Assembly (NCBI RefSeq): GCF_002197985.1
Contig: NZ_NBYK01000007.1
Coordinates: 112,920-147,026 of the forward strand
DNA: 34,107 nt
Direction of reading: 5' to 3'
From: Halopseudomonas aestusnigri
GTDB taxonomy: Bacteria > Pseudomonadota > Gammaproteobacteria > Pseudomonadales > Pseudomonadaceae
A model generated the notes under the pieces. It saw only the letters and a program-made list of their open reading frames with translations. It ran no database searches and was not told the DNA's origin. Numbering within the stretch: position 1 is the first letter of the stretch; the number at the start of each line of letters is the position of its first letter. Positions 8,057 to 15,721 of this stretch are shown in pieces. The translations under genes and the position numbers were made by a program.

Positions 8057-9028
8057 ATGCAGCTGTTGTATCCGGAGATCAAACCCTACGCCCGCCACGA
8101 ACTGGCGGTCACCCCTCCCCATGTTCTCTATGCCGATGAAAGCGGTCAGCCCGATGGCCTGCCGGTGGTATTCATCCATGGCGGGCCCGGGGCCGGGTGC
8201 GATGCGCTCAGTCGCCGCTTTTTCGATCCGTCGATCTATCGAATTGTCACCTTTGACCAGCGCGGCTGTGGCCGCTCCACCCCGCACGGCAGTCTGGAGA
8301 ACAACACCACCGCCGATCTGGTCGCCGATATGGAAACCCTGCGCGAGCACCTTGGGATCGACAAGTGGGTGCTGTTCGGCGGTTCCTGGGGTTCAACGCT
8401 GGCACTGGCCTATGCCCAGGCGCACCCGGACCGGGTAATGGGCATGGTGCTGCGCGGCATCTTCCTGTGCCGCGAGCAGGATATCCACTGGTTCTATCAG
8501 GAAGGTGCCAGCCATGTGTTTCCCGATTACTGGGAAGACTATCTGAGCCTGATTCCCGAGGACGAGCGTGCCGATATGGTTGCGGCCTACTACCGTCGGC
8601 TGACCGGTGACGACGAGATCTGTCGCATGCATGCGGCCAAGGCCTGGTCGGTCTGGGAGGGGCGCTGCGCCACGCTCAGGCCCAGCCCGCAGGTGATCGA
8701 ACGGTTCAGTGACGCACGCCGCGCCTACGCGATTGCCCGCATCGAATGTCACTACTTCGCCAACAAAACCTTCCTGGCCCCCAACCAGCTGCTCGACAAC
8801 ATGGAGCGGATTGCCCATATCCCGGGCATCATCGTGCATGGCCGCTACGACATGGTCTGCCCGCTGGACAACGCCCACGCGCTGCATCAGCGCTGGCCGG
8901 GCAGTGAGCTGAACATCATTCGCGATGCCGGCCACGCCGCCTCCGAGCCGGGCATCGCCGACGCGCTGGTACGCGCCACCGGCGATATGGCGCGCCAGCT
9001 GCTCAATCTGACGCCGCAGGCCGAGTGA
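8057..9028 (+). CDS. pip: Prolyl aminopeptidase (proline iminopeptidase)
   Basis: This 323-aa cytoplasmic alpha/beta-hydrolase of peptidase family S33 removes N-terminal proline from peptides. The oxyanion motif HGGPGAG is at 41-47. The nucleophile S110 is in GGSWGS, with D265 (GRYDMVCP) and H293 (DAGHAASEP) completing the triad in the spacing known for the Serratia enzyme. The ATG at 8057 is preceded by CAGGGAGCC; a GTG 21 nt upstream is in frame but has no ribosome-binding site. dtd follows after one base, so the two are co-transcribed. Confidence 0.95.
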   Translation: MQLLYPEIKPYARHELAVTPPHVLYADESGQPDGLPVVFIHGGPGAGCDALSRRFFDPSIYRIVTFDQRGCGRSTPHGSLENNTTADLVADMETLREHLGIDKWVLFGGSWGSTLALAYAQAHPDRVMGMVLRGIFLCREQDIHWFYQEGASHVFPDYWEDYLSLIPEDERADMVAAYYRRLTGDDEICRMHAAKAWSVWEGRCATLRPSPQVIERFSDARRAYAIARIECHYFANKTFLAPNQLLDNMERIAHIPGIIVHGRYDMVCPLDNAHALHQRWPGSELNIIRDAGHAASEPGIADALVRATGDMARQLLNLTPQAE

Positions 9029-9029
9029 C

Positions 9030-9467
9030 ATGAAGGGATTGCTGCAACGGGTCAGTCAGGCCCGGGTCGAGGTAGACGGCGAGATTGTCGGGGCGATTGA
9101 TCAGGGGCTGCTGGTGCTGGTTGGCATCGAACCCCAGGACGATGAGGCCAGCGCCGACAAACTGCTCAAGCGACTGCTCGAATACCGGGTATTCACCGAT
9201 GCCGACGGTCGCATGAATGACTCGCTGACCGACGTGCAGGGCGGGCTGCTGCTGGTATCACAGTTCACCCTGGCCGCCGACACCCGCAAGGGCCGGCGCC
9301 CCGGTTTCTCCACCGCTGCGCCGCCGGACCGTGCCGAGGTGCTGTTCAACTATCTGGTGACTCAGGCACGTGCGCAGCACCCGCAGGTCGCAACCGGTCG
9401 TTTTGGCGCCGATATGCAGGTGCATCTGGTCAACGACGGGCCGGTGACGTTTCTGCTTGAGGTCTGA
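9030..9467 (+). CDS. dtd: D-aminoacyl-tRNA deacylase
   Basis: This 145-aa enzyme hydrolyses D-aminoacyl-tRNA (and mischarged glycyl-tRNA-Ala), keeping D-amino acids out of translation. Both DTD signatures are present: [17 protein letters not shown] (77-93) and the Gly-cis-Pro motif in GPVT (137-140). The length is the usual one. The ATG starts one base after the pip stop. The pip-dtd pairing is common in pseudomonads. Confidence 0.96.
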   Translation: MKGLLQRVSQARVEVDGEIVGAIDQGLLVLVGIEPQDDEASADKLLKRLLEYRVFTDADGRMNDSLTDVQGGLLLVSQFTLAADTRKGRRPGFSTAAPPDRAEVLFNYLVTQARAQHPQVATGRFGADMQVHLVNDGPVTFLLEV

Positions 9468-9518
9468 ACCGCTGGCGTCGGGACAACGCCGCGCGGGCAG
9501 GTTGCGTTACTAGCGTAG

Positions 9519-9546
9519 GGTGGACAACGCCAAAGGCTTGTCCACC
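9519..9546. repeat. Palindromic element GGTGGACA...TGTCCACC
   Basis: Arms 9519-9526 and 9539-9546 are a perfect 8-bp inverted repeat around a 12-nt loop. The motif GGACAACGCC also occurs just upstream at 9481. It lies between the convergent dtd and glpM-like genes. It resembles dispersed intergenic palindromes (REP-like, GTAGGGTGGACAACG...) common in Pseudomonas genomes, and may also act as a bidirectional transcription stop. There is no T-tract. Confidence 0.5.
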
Positions 9547-9573
9547 TATTACTGCTGCGCTGACACCAACTGC

Positions 9574-9921
9574 TCAGACAGCCGGGTAGGTTCGCGTCCA
9601 GACTGTCAGCAGCAAGCCGGCCGCCATCACCCACGCCAGCGCACCGACGGTCAGCGTCACCACCAGCGTGAAGCGCTCGCTCAGCAGCACTATCGTGAAC
9701 AGATACGCCGCATAGGGCAGCAGCGACCAGAGGCCGAAGATGGCGGTGCTGCGCAGATCGCTGGCCAACCGCTCGCTGCCGACGATGTAGTGGGCGATGA
9801 TCGCGAAGGTTGGAAACAGCGGCACCAGGCCAGCAATATAAAAGCTCTTTGTCTTCGCCAGCAGCGCAATCAGCAGCACTGCGAGCGCACCCAGGACGCA
9901 CTTGAGGGCAAGGGACAGCAT
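9574..9921 (-). CDS. glpM: GlpM-family membrane protein
   Basis: This 115-aa protein has about four transmembrane helices and opens MLSLALKCVLGALAVLLIALLAKT. The motif FYIAGLVPLFPTFAIIAHYIVG is typical of GlpM, first described in P. aeruginosa as affecting alginate production. Its biochemical role is unknown. I place the start at the ATG at 9921, because an upstream ATG in frame (10068) would add 49 residues that look non-coding. It is monocistronic and convergent with dtd. Confidence 0.8.
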   Translation of the reverse strand: MLSLALKCVLGALAVLLIALLAKTKSFYIAGLVPLFPTFAIIAHYIVGSERLASDLRSTAIFGLWSLLPYAAYLFTIVLLSERFTLVVTLTVGALAWVMAAGLLLTVWTRTYPAV

Positions 9922-10026
9922 GTGGATAGATCCGCAAAGATAGGGACAGGGAATCCCTGAGCAGGGGCAGGACGCCAGAACGCTGCTCATCGGCGCGAAT
10001 GTATGTCGCGCCGAGATGGCCGTCAA

Positions 10027-10081
10027 TCGGCTGCAAAGCGGGTTTTGACGGCAGCCGACCAACGGCACCGGAGAGGGTGCC
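10027..10081. repeat. Tandem hairpins downstream of the isomerase gene
   Basis: TCGGCTGC (10027-10034) pairs with GCAGCCGA (10051-10058), and GGCACC (10064-10069) pairs with GGTGCC (10076-10081). A competing pairing, CCGTCAA (10020-10026) with TTGACGG (10045-10051), would disrupt the first. They follow the stop of the isomerase gene on the minus strand and probably end or protect that transcript. There is no T-tract. The surrounding 9922-10095 holds no gene. Confidence 0.4.
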
Positions 10082-10095
10082 GCCGGTCAGTCGGA

Positions 10096-10683
10096 TCAAC
10101 TGCGCGCGGCTGCTTCAATCCAGTCCAGGCGGTCCTGACCAAAGAACATCTCGCCATCGACAAAGCAGGTCGGCGCGCCGAAAACGCCGCGCCCGATCGC
10201 TTCCTCGGTGGCACGCTTGAGCTGCTCCTTGACCGCCGGGTCACTGGCTCTGGCCATCACCTCTTCCGGGTCAAACCCGGCCTCGACCAGCACCTTGCCG
10301 ACGACCGCGGGCTCGCCCATGTTCAGTTCGCTGATCCACATGGCGTTGAAGATCGCCGTCAGCAGAGGCTCGAACTGTGGTGTGCCCTGATAGGCGGTAA
10401 CCGCGCGCATCAGTTGCAGGGTGTTGATCGGGAAGAAGGGGTTCTGGTTCAGGGTGACGCCATAGCGGTTGGCGAAACGCTGCATGTCGATGCGCGAATA
10501 GGCGCCCTTGGTCGGCACGGTTGCCGGGGAGCTGTTGCCGGTGGCCATAAATACGCCGCCCAACAGCATGGGTTTGTAGACCAGGGCGGCCCCGGTGCGC
10601 TGGGCAATCGCCGGCAGCTGGCTCCAGGCCAGATAGCTGGCCGGGCTGCCGACGTCAAAATAGAACTCGATGGTCTTGCTCAT
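10096..10683 (-). CDS. DsbA-fold isomerase (2-hydroxychromene-2-carboxylate isomerase family)
   Basis: This 195-aa cytoplasmic protein has the kappa-class glutathione-transferase/HCCA-isomerase fold. It begins EFYFDVGSPASYLAW, where Ser13 takes the place of the thioredoxin-like Cys. It ends with GVFGAPTCFVDGEMFFGQDRLDWIE, the cis-Pro and C-terminal signature of the family. The best-known member isomerises 2-hydroxychromene-2-carboxylate in naphthalene breakdown, but no other aromatic-degradation gene is present. A glutathione-dependent detoxification role is equally likely. A GGAGAGAG ribosome-binding site precedes the ATG. It follows the SDR gene by 21 nt and is probably in the same operon. 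Confidence 0.88.
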   Translation of the reverse strand: MSKTIEFYFDVGSPASYLAWSQLPAIAQRTGAALVYKPMLLGGVFMATGNSSPATVPTKGAYSRIDMQRFANRYGVTLNQNPFFPINTLQLMRAVTAYQGTPQFEPLLTAIFNAMWISELNMGEPAVVGKVLVEAGFDPEEVMARASDPAVKEQLKRATEEAIGRGVFGAPTCFVDGEMFFGQDRLDWIEAAARS

Positions 10684-10704
10684 GTGTCTCTCTCCGGAGC
10701 GGGA

Positions 10705-11436
10705 TTAAAAGGTTTCCATCCACGGACGCAGGTCCAGCTCGTGGGTCCAGCTGTCACGGGGCTGGGCGTGGAGGGCCCAGTACTGGTCGGCAATGTGGTC
10801 GGGGTTGAGGATGCCATCCTGATCCTTGAGCGCATAGCGCTCGGGGAAGTTGTCGCGGATAAAGGCGGTATCGATGGCACCGTCGATGATGGGATGGGCG
10901 ACATGGATACCCTGTGGCCCCAGTTCGCGGGCCATGCTTTGGGCCAGTGCCCGCAGCGCAAACTTGGCGCCGGCAAAGGCCGAGAAGCCCGAACCGCCAC
11001 GCAGCGACGCCGTGGCCCCGGTGAAAATAATGGTGCCCTTGCCGCGCGGCAGCATCACCCTGGCGGCTTCCCGGCCGGTCAGAAAGCCGGCGAACCCGGC
11101 CATTTCCCAGACCTTGCGGTAGACCCGGGCAGTGGTCTCGGTAATACCGAAGCGCACGTTGGCACCGATGTTGAAGATCGCCACTTCAATCGGGCCGATC
11201 TCGCGCTCGATGTGCTCGAACAGACCCACCATCTCCTCTTCGCTGCGCGCATCGCAGCCGAAGGCGTGGGCCTTGCCGCCGTCCGCCTCGATCTGGTTGA
11301 CCAGCTCGCTCAGGCTGTCGGCATTGCGACGGGTCACACAGAGGGTAAAACCTTCCCGGGCGAAGCGACGGGCAATGGCGCCACCGGTGGCATCACCGGC
11401 GCCGATCACGACCGCTACGGGTGCAGTTGCTGTCAT
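10705..11436 (-). CDS. SDR-family protein lacking the catalytic Tyr
   Basis: This 243-aa short-chain dehydrogenase/reductase-like protein has a Rossmann fold with a variant dinucleotide motif GAGDATGGAIA (12-22) and NIGA (89-92) in place of NNAG. The usual Ser is present (S144, in GATAS). The YxxxK catalytic pair reads FAGAK, so Phe154 replaces the Tyr while Lys158 is kept. Classical hydride-transfer chemistry is therefore doubtful. I recall a widespread SDR subgroup with the same change (AFAGAK...LRALAQSMAREL). It is the first gene of the operon with the DsbA-fold isomerase and divergent from the HxlR regulator. A GAGGA ribosome-binding site lies upstream. Confidence 0.88.
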   Translation of the reverse strand: MTATAPVAVVIGAGDATGGAIARRFAREGFTLCVTRRNADSLSELVNQIEADGGKAHAFGCDARSEEEMVGLFEHIEREIGPIEVAIFNIGANVRFGITETTARVYRKVWEMAGFAGFLTGREAARVMLPRGKGTIIFTGATASLRGGSGFSAFAGAKFALRALAQSMARELGPQGIHVAHPIIDGAIDTAFIRDNFPERYALKDQDGILNPDHIADQYWALHAQPRDSWTHELDLRPWMETF

Positions 11437-11457
11437 GGCATGGTCCTCGTTATCTAT

Positions 11458-11503
11458 GGTTCTTTTTTGGAACTGATGTGATAGTGGGTTTCATTTTGGA
11501 ACT
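11458..11503. promoter_or_regulatory. 17-bp direct repeat, probable HxlR operator
   Basis: Two copies of GGTTnnnTTTTGGAACT lie at 11458-11474 and 11487-11503. They are identical at the 14 specified positions and 29 bp apart start to start. They sit in the 107-bp region shared by the SDR operon and the hxlR-type gene. Copy 2 abuts the -35 box of the SDR promoter and copy 1 lies downstream of its -10. B. subtilis HxlR binds direct repeats at its target promoter, so this arrangement fits an operator for the adjacent regulator. Confidence 0.6.
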
Positions 11504-11509
11504 TGTCAA
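11481..11509 (-). promoter_or_regulatory. Candidate sigma-70 promoter for the SDR-isomerase operon
   Basis: Reading the minus strand, a perfect -35 TTGACA (11504-11509) is followed after 17 nt by a weak -10 CACTAT (11481-11486). A strong -35 with a poor -10 between repeated operator-like elements is what one expects of a regulated promoter. Confidence 0.45.
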
Positions 11510-11543
11510 GCTACTCTGAGCACATCAACTGGAGGGTTAATAC

Positions 11544-12023
11544 ATGCGCTGGGAAGAACTGGGTGAGCAGCCCTGCTCGATGTCTCGCACGCTGGCGGTG
11601 GTGGGTGACCGCTGGACGTTGCTGATTCTGCGCGACTGCTTTCTCGGCGTACGCCGCTTCGATGCCTTCGAGCGGCGCATCGGCCTGACGCGTCATTTAC
11701 TGGCTGATCGTCTGAAAAAGCTGGTTGAACACGGGGTGCTGGTCAAGGTGCCGTATCAGCAGCGGCCGCTGCGTGAGGAGTACCGGCTGACCGAGAAGGG
11801 GTTGGCGCTGCATCCTGTGATTCTGTCGCTGGTCAGTTGGGGCGATGCCTGGATGGCGGATGAGCGGGGTGCGCCAATCGAGCATTATCACAAGGGCTGC
11901 GGTCAGCGCATGAAACCGGTGATGGTCTGTTCCGAATGTGCCGAGCCGGTGGGGCCACGGGATATCGATGTGCGCCCGGGTGCCGCGTTTGGCGAAGAAG
12001 TGGAGAAGTTGCTGGCGGGCTGA
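11544..12023 (+). CDS. HxlR-family transcriptional regulator with Cys/His tail
   Basis: This 159-aa winged-helix regulator has the HxlR domain spanning about 5-105 (CSMSRTLAVVGDRWTLLILRD, then TRHLLADRLKKLVEHGVL and YRLTEKG). The C-terminal tail carries HKGC (116-119) and CSEC (129-132), a possible zinc-ribbon-like HxxC...CxxC set. I recall this tail in many proteobacterial HxlR proteins. C11 and C32 near the DNA-binding part could be redox-sensitive. GGAGGG precedes the ATG. It is divergent from the SDR-isomerase operon and likely controls it, and itself, through the direct repeats between them. Confidence 0.92.
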   Translation: MRWEELGEQPCSMSRTLAVVGDRWTLLILRDCFLGVRRFDAFERRIGLTRHLLADRLKKLVEHGVLVKVPYQQRPLREEYRLTEKGLALHPVILSLVSWGDAWMADERGAPIEHYHKGCGQRMKPVMVCSECAEPVGPRDIDVRPGAAFGEEVEKLLAG

Positions 12024-12033
12024 GTGGGTTGCT

Positions 12034-12366
12034 TCAGTGCCCGGCGGTGTTGGAAAACAGGTTGATGACCATGACGCCGCTGATGATCAGCCCCATGCCG
12101 ATTAGCGCAGGCAGGTCGAGCCTCTGGCCGTACAGGAGCCAGGCCACGACCGATATGAGCACCACACCCACCCCGGACCAGATGGCATAGGCAATGCCCA
12201 CCGGAATGGTCTTGAGTGTCAGCGAAAGAAAGTAAAAAGAGACCAGATAGCCAATTACCACAATCACCGATGGCAGCGGTTTGGTGACGCCAGTGCTGGC
12301 TTTCAGGGCGGAAGTGGCAATCACTTCGGACACAATGGCTGTGATCAGGTAGGCCCAATGGTTCAT
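12034..12366 (-). CDS. emrE: EmrE-type small multidrug resistance transporter
   Basis: This 110-aa SMR-family proton/drug antiporter has four transmembrane helices and works as a dimer in the inner membrane. It exports quaternary ammonium compounds, cationic dyes and similar toxins. The proton- and drug-binding Glu14 is present ([12 protein letters not shown]), as are Tyr40, Tyr60 and Trp63 ([11 protein letters not shown]) at the same numbers as in E. coli Emr[20 protein letters not shown] is also nearly identical. These residues favour EmrE over the guanidinium exporter Gdx/SugE. A GAGGCGA ribosome-binding site is upstream. It ends 10 nt from the convergent hxlR-type gene. Confidence 0.93.
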   Translation of the reverse strand: MNHWAYLITAIVSEVIATSALKASTGVTKPLPSVIVVIGYLVSFYFLSLTLKTIPVGIAYAIWSGVGVVLISVVAWLLYGQRLDLPALIGMGLIISGVMVINLFSNTAGH

Positions 12367-12450
12367 GCGTATCGCCTCGGTTGGTCAGGCGATGTTACGC
12401 AGGCCGCTGGCGGAGGAACAGACTGTTTTTTTGCGGCGGGTTGTGCGCAA

Positions 12451-12475
12451 TTCGGCGGCTGCGAAAGCCGCCGAA
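12451..12475. terminator. Hairpin after the VOC gene
   Basis: TTCGGCGGCT (12451-12460) and AGCCGCCGAA (12466-12475) form a perfect 10-bp stem with a 5-nt loop, 22 nt past the VOC stop codon on the minus strand. No T-tract follows directly, so termination strength is uncertain. A T-run at about 12425-12432 lies beyond it but is A-rich in the relevant strand. Confidence 0.45.
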
Positions 12476-12497
12476 CTGCTCAAGGGAAGGACTTGAC

Positions 12498-12878
12498 TTA
12501 GGGCATGCGATACATCGCGCACAGCTTGTTGCCGGACGGGTCGCGCAGGTAGGCCAGATACAGCTTCATGCCGTTGCCTTCACGCACGCCCGGCGGATCC
12601 TCGCAGTCGGTGCCGCCAGCTGCCAGACCGGCTGCGTGCCAGGCATCAGCCTGTTCCGGGCTGTCCATCGCGAAACCGATGGTGCTGCCGTTGCCGCAGC
12701 TGGCAGGTTCGCCGTTGATCGGTTTGGTGATCGCAAAGACGCCGGTCGGTGTCATGTAGAAGACGCGGCCCTTTGGATCGGCAAAGCCGGGTTTGCAGCC
12801 GATAACGCCCAGAGTGGCGTCGTAGAACGCCTTGGATTTTTCCAGATCATTGGCGCCAAGCATGATGTGACTGAACAT
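12498..12878 (-). CDS. VOC-family (glyoxalase/bleomycin-resistance fold) protein
   Basis: This 126-aa single-chain vicinal-oxygen-chelate protein has the two beta-alpha-beta-beta-beta modules expected. It begins FSHIMLGANDLEKSKAFYDATLG with His4 at the usual metal position and ends LRDPSGNKLCAMY. The family covers dioxygenases, glyoxalases, epimerases and antibiotic-binding proteins; substrate cannot be told from sequence. AAGGGAT precedes the ATG. It lies 123 nt downstream of the GFA gene on the same strand. Confidence 0.88.
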   Translation of the reverse strand: MFSHIMLGANDLEKSKAFYDATLGVIGCKPGFADPKGRVFYMTPTGVFAITKPINGEPASCGNGSTIGFAMDSPEQADAWHAAGLAAGGTDCEDPPGVREGNGMKLYLAYLRDPSGNKLCAMYRMP

Positions 12879-13001
12879 CGGGTGATCCCTTTTCGTTGGT
12901 GTTGTTTTTACTGGTACGTCAACGCAAGCCTCCGCGTAAGCCGCGCTGGCGTCAATGCCTCCGTAGGGGGAGATTGATCGGCCATAAGGCGTATTTATTG
13001 A

Positions 13002-13424
13002 TCAGTCACTGCCGTGCAGCGCGAACAGTTCGTCGCCGGTCAGTTGCTCGGTGCGCTGGGCGAAGCAATAAAACCCGGGTCTCTGGTCAATAAACACTTC
13101 TCGGGTCAACTGCCAGTCCTGCTGGTCGTCAAACAAGCCGACCGGAATAGCGTAGAAAGGTTGATCAAGCAGGCGGTAGAACAGGTGGGTGCCGCATTCC
13201 TTGCAGAAGCCGCGTTCGGCCCAGTCCGATGAGGCGTAGACGCTGATCTGCTGTGCGCCCCCAAACGCTACTGGCTGGTCGCTCTCGATTGCGAGTAGCG
13301 GACCGCCGCCCCAGCGTCGGCAGGTTGCGCAATGGCAGGCGCCCACCTGGCTGTGGTTGATGGCGGCGCGCAGGGTGACGGCCCCACACAGGCAGTGGCC
13401 TTCGAGGGTTTTGATGGCTGACAT
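13002..13424 (-). CDS. GFA-family zinc protein (glutathione-dependent formaldehyde-activating-like)
   Basis: This 140-aa protein has the CENP-V/GFA fold. The structural and catalytic zinc cysteines are all present: C11 and C13 (HCLCGAV), C30, C32 and C35 (CHCATCRRW), and C74 and C77 (FCKECGTHLFYR). Founding members speed glutathione-formaldehyde adduct formation, but most relatives have no proven activity. A GGGAG ribosome-binding site precedes the ATG. It follows the NAD(P)-binding protein gene on the same strand after a hairpin. Confidence 0.9.
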   Translation of the reverse strand: MSAIKTLEGHCLCGAVTLRAAINHSQVGACHCATCRRWGGGPLLAIESDQPVAFGGAQQISVYASSDWAERGFCKECGTHLFYRLLDQPFYAIPVGLFDDQQDWQLTREVFIDQRPGFYCFAQRTEQLTGDELFALHGSD

Positions 13425-13469
13425 GGCAGGGCTCCCGCTGCTGATACTGGACAGCTTTCAGGATAGCTG

Positions 13470-13494
13470 AGCCTGCCCGATACTGCGGCAGGCT
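13470..13494. terminator. 8-bp hairpin between NAD(P)-binding gene and GFA gene
   Basis: AGCCTGCC (13470-13477) pairs with GGCAGGCT (13487-13494) around a 9-nt loop. It lies after the NAD(P)-binding gene and before the GFA gene on the minus strand. No T-tract is present. It may partly separate the two transcripts. Confidence 0.35.
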
Positions 13495-13527
13495 GCGTAT
13501 TTGTCGCCAGTGAAGCAGTGTCCCTGA

Positions 13528-14157
13528 TCAGGCGATCAGATCAGCGAAGGGGGTATCGCCCCGATAGAGCTCGTAGGTGATGTTACGGCTTTGCCCGGTC
13601 CTGATCACATGAGCAATGATACGCGCGGTATCGGCACGGGAAATATGCTGGTGTTCGGCATCTTCAGGGCGACGGGTGGTGATGCAGCCTGTCGCGGCGT
13701 CGTCGGTCAGACGGCCCGGGCGCAGGATGGTGTAGGGCACGCCGGAGCGCTGCAGATATTCATCGGCGAAGCACTTGGCTACCAGATAGGGTTTGATTGG
13801 TGAGTTGCCGCGATCCGGGTTGTCGGCACCGCGCGAACTGACCATGACGAAGTGCTTGAGGTGGTGCTTGAGGGCGTAGTCAACCGCCTTGCGGGCGGCC
13901 CACAGATCGACCAGCAGGGTTTTGTCTGCACCGGTGCTGGCGCCAGAGCCGGCGGTGAAGATAACCCGTTCACAGCCGACAAAGGCGTGCTCGAAGTCGC
14001 TCTCCAGATCGCCTTCGATGATCTCCAGCCCCTCAATGCCGGCCAATTTGCCGGGGTTGCGAGTCAGGGCAACGACTTTCAGACCTGCATTCTGCAGCAG
14101 CGGCAGCAATTGCAGGCCGATCTGACCGGTACTGCCGATAACCAGTGTCTTGCTCAT
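13528..14157 (-). CDS. NAD(P)-binding atypical SDR oxidoreductase
   Basis: This 209-aa protein is an atypical short-chain dehydrogenase of the NmrA/YwnB-like type. The N-terminal dinucleotide motif is GSTGQIG (8-14). VSSRG (107-110) is followed by the YxxxK pair Y124/K128 (PYLVAK), then YTILRPGRLTDD. Such proteins are NAD(P)H-dependent reductases or redox sensors. I start it at the ATG at 14157, preceded by GAGGATG, because a longer frame to 14283 adds a residue stretch with no family match. Confidence 0.86.
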   Translation of the reverse strand: MSKTLVIGSTGQIGLQLLPLLQNAGLKVVALTRNPGKLAGIEGLEIIEGDLESDFEHAFVGCERVIFTAGSGASTGADKTLLVDLWAARKAVDYALKHHLKHFVMVSSRGADNPDRGNSPIKPYLVAKCFADEYLQRSGVPYTILRPGRLTDDAATGCITTRRPEDAEHQHISRADTARIIAHVIRTGQSRNITYELYRGDTPFADLIA

Positions 14158-14236
14158 GGACAGACATCCTCGTCGAAGCTTCGCACCCTCTGCGCGGGTG
14201 CGTTTGTTGTTATGGGTGCACCGCCGCCGCTGAGGG

Positions 14237-14539
14237 TCAGCGGATGCGGGTAATGCGTACCAGGCGGTTGCCTTCGAACTCAAGGCTCTGGTAGTTGCCG
14301 TGAATCTGGTAGATCCACTCCTCGATATTCATGACCCGGATACGGTCGTTCAATTGCACGCTGTCGACGTAGCCGATGACCTCGCGCGAGATCGGCTCGC
14401 CGCAGGCCTGCAGCACCTCGAACTTGAGGTCACCCTCATCAACGATACTGGTGCCGCAGCGCAGTGCATGTGCCGGCAGGCTGAATAGCAGGGCCAGGAG
14501 CGCTGCAAGCAGTGCCCGACGACGCGATCGACTTAACAT
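14237..14539 (-). CDS. DUF2845 periplasmic protein
   Basis: This 100-aa secreted protein has a signal peptide (about 1-25, ending AHA). The mature part has Cys28 and Cys46, which may form a disulfide (LRCGTSIVDEGD...LQACGEP). It ends EEWIYQIHGNYQSLEFEGNRLVRIT. This is the DUF2845 pattern seen in many pseudomonads; function is unknown. It is read with, but 79 nt ahead of, the NAD(P)-binding gene. Confidence 0.82.
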   Translation of the reverse strand: MLSRSRRRALLAALLALLFSLPAHALRCGTSIVDEGDLKFEVLQACGEPISREVIGYVDSVQLNDRIRVMNIEEWIYQIHGNYQSLEFEGNRLVRITRIR

Positions 14540-14641
14540 CCCTAACCTCCTGTCAGTGGGAGTTCGTATGTCGATACTCCCACCGGCTTCGGCCCGGATG
14601 CAAGGGTCGCAACACCTGCAGATGCGCGCCAGTAACCAAAC

Positions 14642-15565
14642 TCAGAGCGCAGCGGCCTCTGCCTCGTAGTTGGCATAGGAGTGCTTGAGGGTGGCGTGGT
14701 TGAGCAGCATCTCGGCTTTGAGTACCTCGCCGCTGGCGTCATAGATGCGCGTCAGTACCCAGTAGGACTCGGTGCGCTTGCTCTCGGACAGGGCGACGAT
14801 CTCGCGGCGGATCAGGTAGTCCTCGCCGACCAGCAGCGGGCCTTCGATCATGCGGATTTCCTGATCGGCGAACAAACCGATAACCGGTTGCTTGACCGGG
14901 AAGGCGGCGTCCTTGCTGGTGTACTCGGCGAGTACGCTGACCATCTCGGTCGGAATCACTGCGCGGCCCCAGGGCGTGCTGCTGCCATCGGAATACCAGG
15001 GCGAGTTTTCGGTGATGCCGGCCAGCTTCTGGTTCAGCGAGAACGGGTAGAGTTTGCCCATGTGCTGGTCCGGGTCCATGCGGACCTTTTCGTCTGTCGC
15101 GCCCTTCATGCCAACGTGCAGGTCCGAGAGAATCACCAGTTTTTCCGGTGCTCTCAGTTTGGCCATGCGTTCGTACAGCAGGCTCTCGCCCGGGGCGGCA
15201 TCGATGCTGGCGCTGGCCTCCAGGACCGGTGTGCCGTCGGCCTTCTCGGCCCAGCAGCGCACGCGGGTCTGACCCGGAGCGGGGCGTTCAACAAAGGCGC
15301 GTACCTGTTCGCCTTCGACCACCATGTTCTGGAAGTGCGAGGAAAAGCAGCCGCGCTCAAACCAGGCCTGGCCCCAAATTTCGACCAGCAGCGGGGTGAA
15401 CTGGCTGAAGTGGGTGGGACCTTCGATCGGGCCGGCGCGAAAGCCCAGTTTCTCGGCCATGCTGTCGTCGTGAATTGAAGAGTGACCGCTGTACTCCTGA
15501 TCGGCCAGCATCTGCTTCGGCTCGCGCAGCGGGCCGCAGAGGTAGAGGGGGGTATCGAAACTCAT
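14642..15565 (-). CDS. Uncharacterised protein, probable double-hotdog (MaoC-like) fold
   Basis: I do not recognise this 307-aa protein as a named enzyme. The first half contains HSSIHDDSMAEKLGFRAGPIEGPTHFSQFTPLL and WGQAWFERGCFSSHF, which follow the MaoC/hotdog pattern: a central helix with HDD, a Gly-rich turn, and then GEQVRAFVE. The second half repeats a weaker hotdog-like pattern (RAVIPTEMVSVLAEY, EGPLLVGEDYLIRREIVALSES). A double-hotdog acyl-CoA or acyl-ACP hydratase, or a binding protein, is the best guess. AGGAAC precedes the ATG. The gene stands alone, divergent from a lipoprotein gene. Confidence 0.7.
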   Translation of the reverse strand: MSFDTPLYLCGPLREPKQMLADQEYSGHSSIHDDSMAEKLGFRAGPIEGPTHFSQFTPLLVEIWGQAWFERGCFSSHFQNMVVEGEQVRAFVERPAPGQTRVRCWAEKADGTPVLEASASIDAAPGESLLYERMAKLRAPEKLVILSDLHVGMKGATDEKVRMDPDQHMGKLYPFSLNQKLAGITENSPWYSDGSSTPWGRAVIPTEMVSVLAEYTSKDAAFPVKQPVIGLFADQEIRMIEGPLLVGEDYLIRREIVALSESKRTESYWVLTRIYDASGEVLKAEMLLNHATLKHSYANYEAEAAAL

Positions 15566-15721
15566 GGGCGGTGTTCCTGAAAAGGGTGGATAGCTGCACG
15601 GCGACGGGCACGTGCCTGACTGAACGACCGAGTTTAGGCGGCAGTTCCGGATCGCGGCAAATGCTCTGTGGCGCGCTATTCATCGGGGTTATCGGCGCGG
15701 CGCTGGGCGCGCAGTGTAGGG

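Noticed and set aside
12424-12432. T-run as the tail of an intrinsic terminator on the plus strand
   Set aside because: No stem lies directly before it and no plus-strand gene ends nearby; hxlR ends 400 nt earlier with emrE between.
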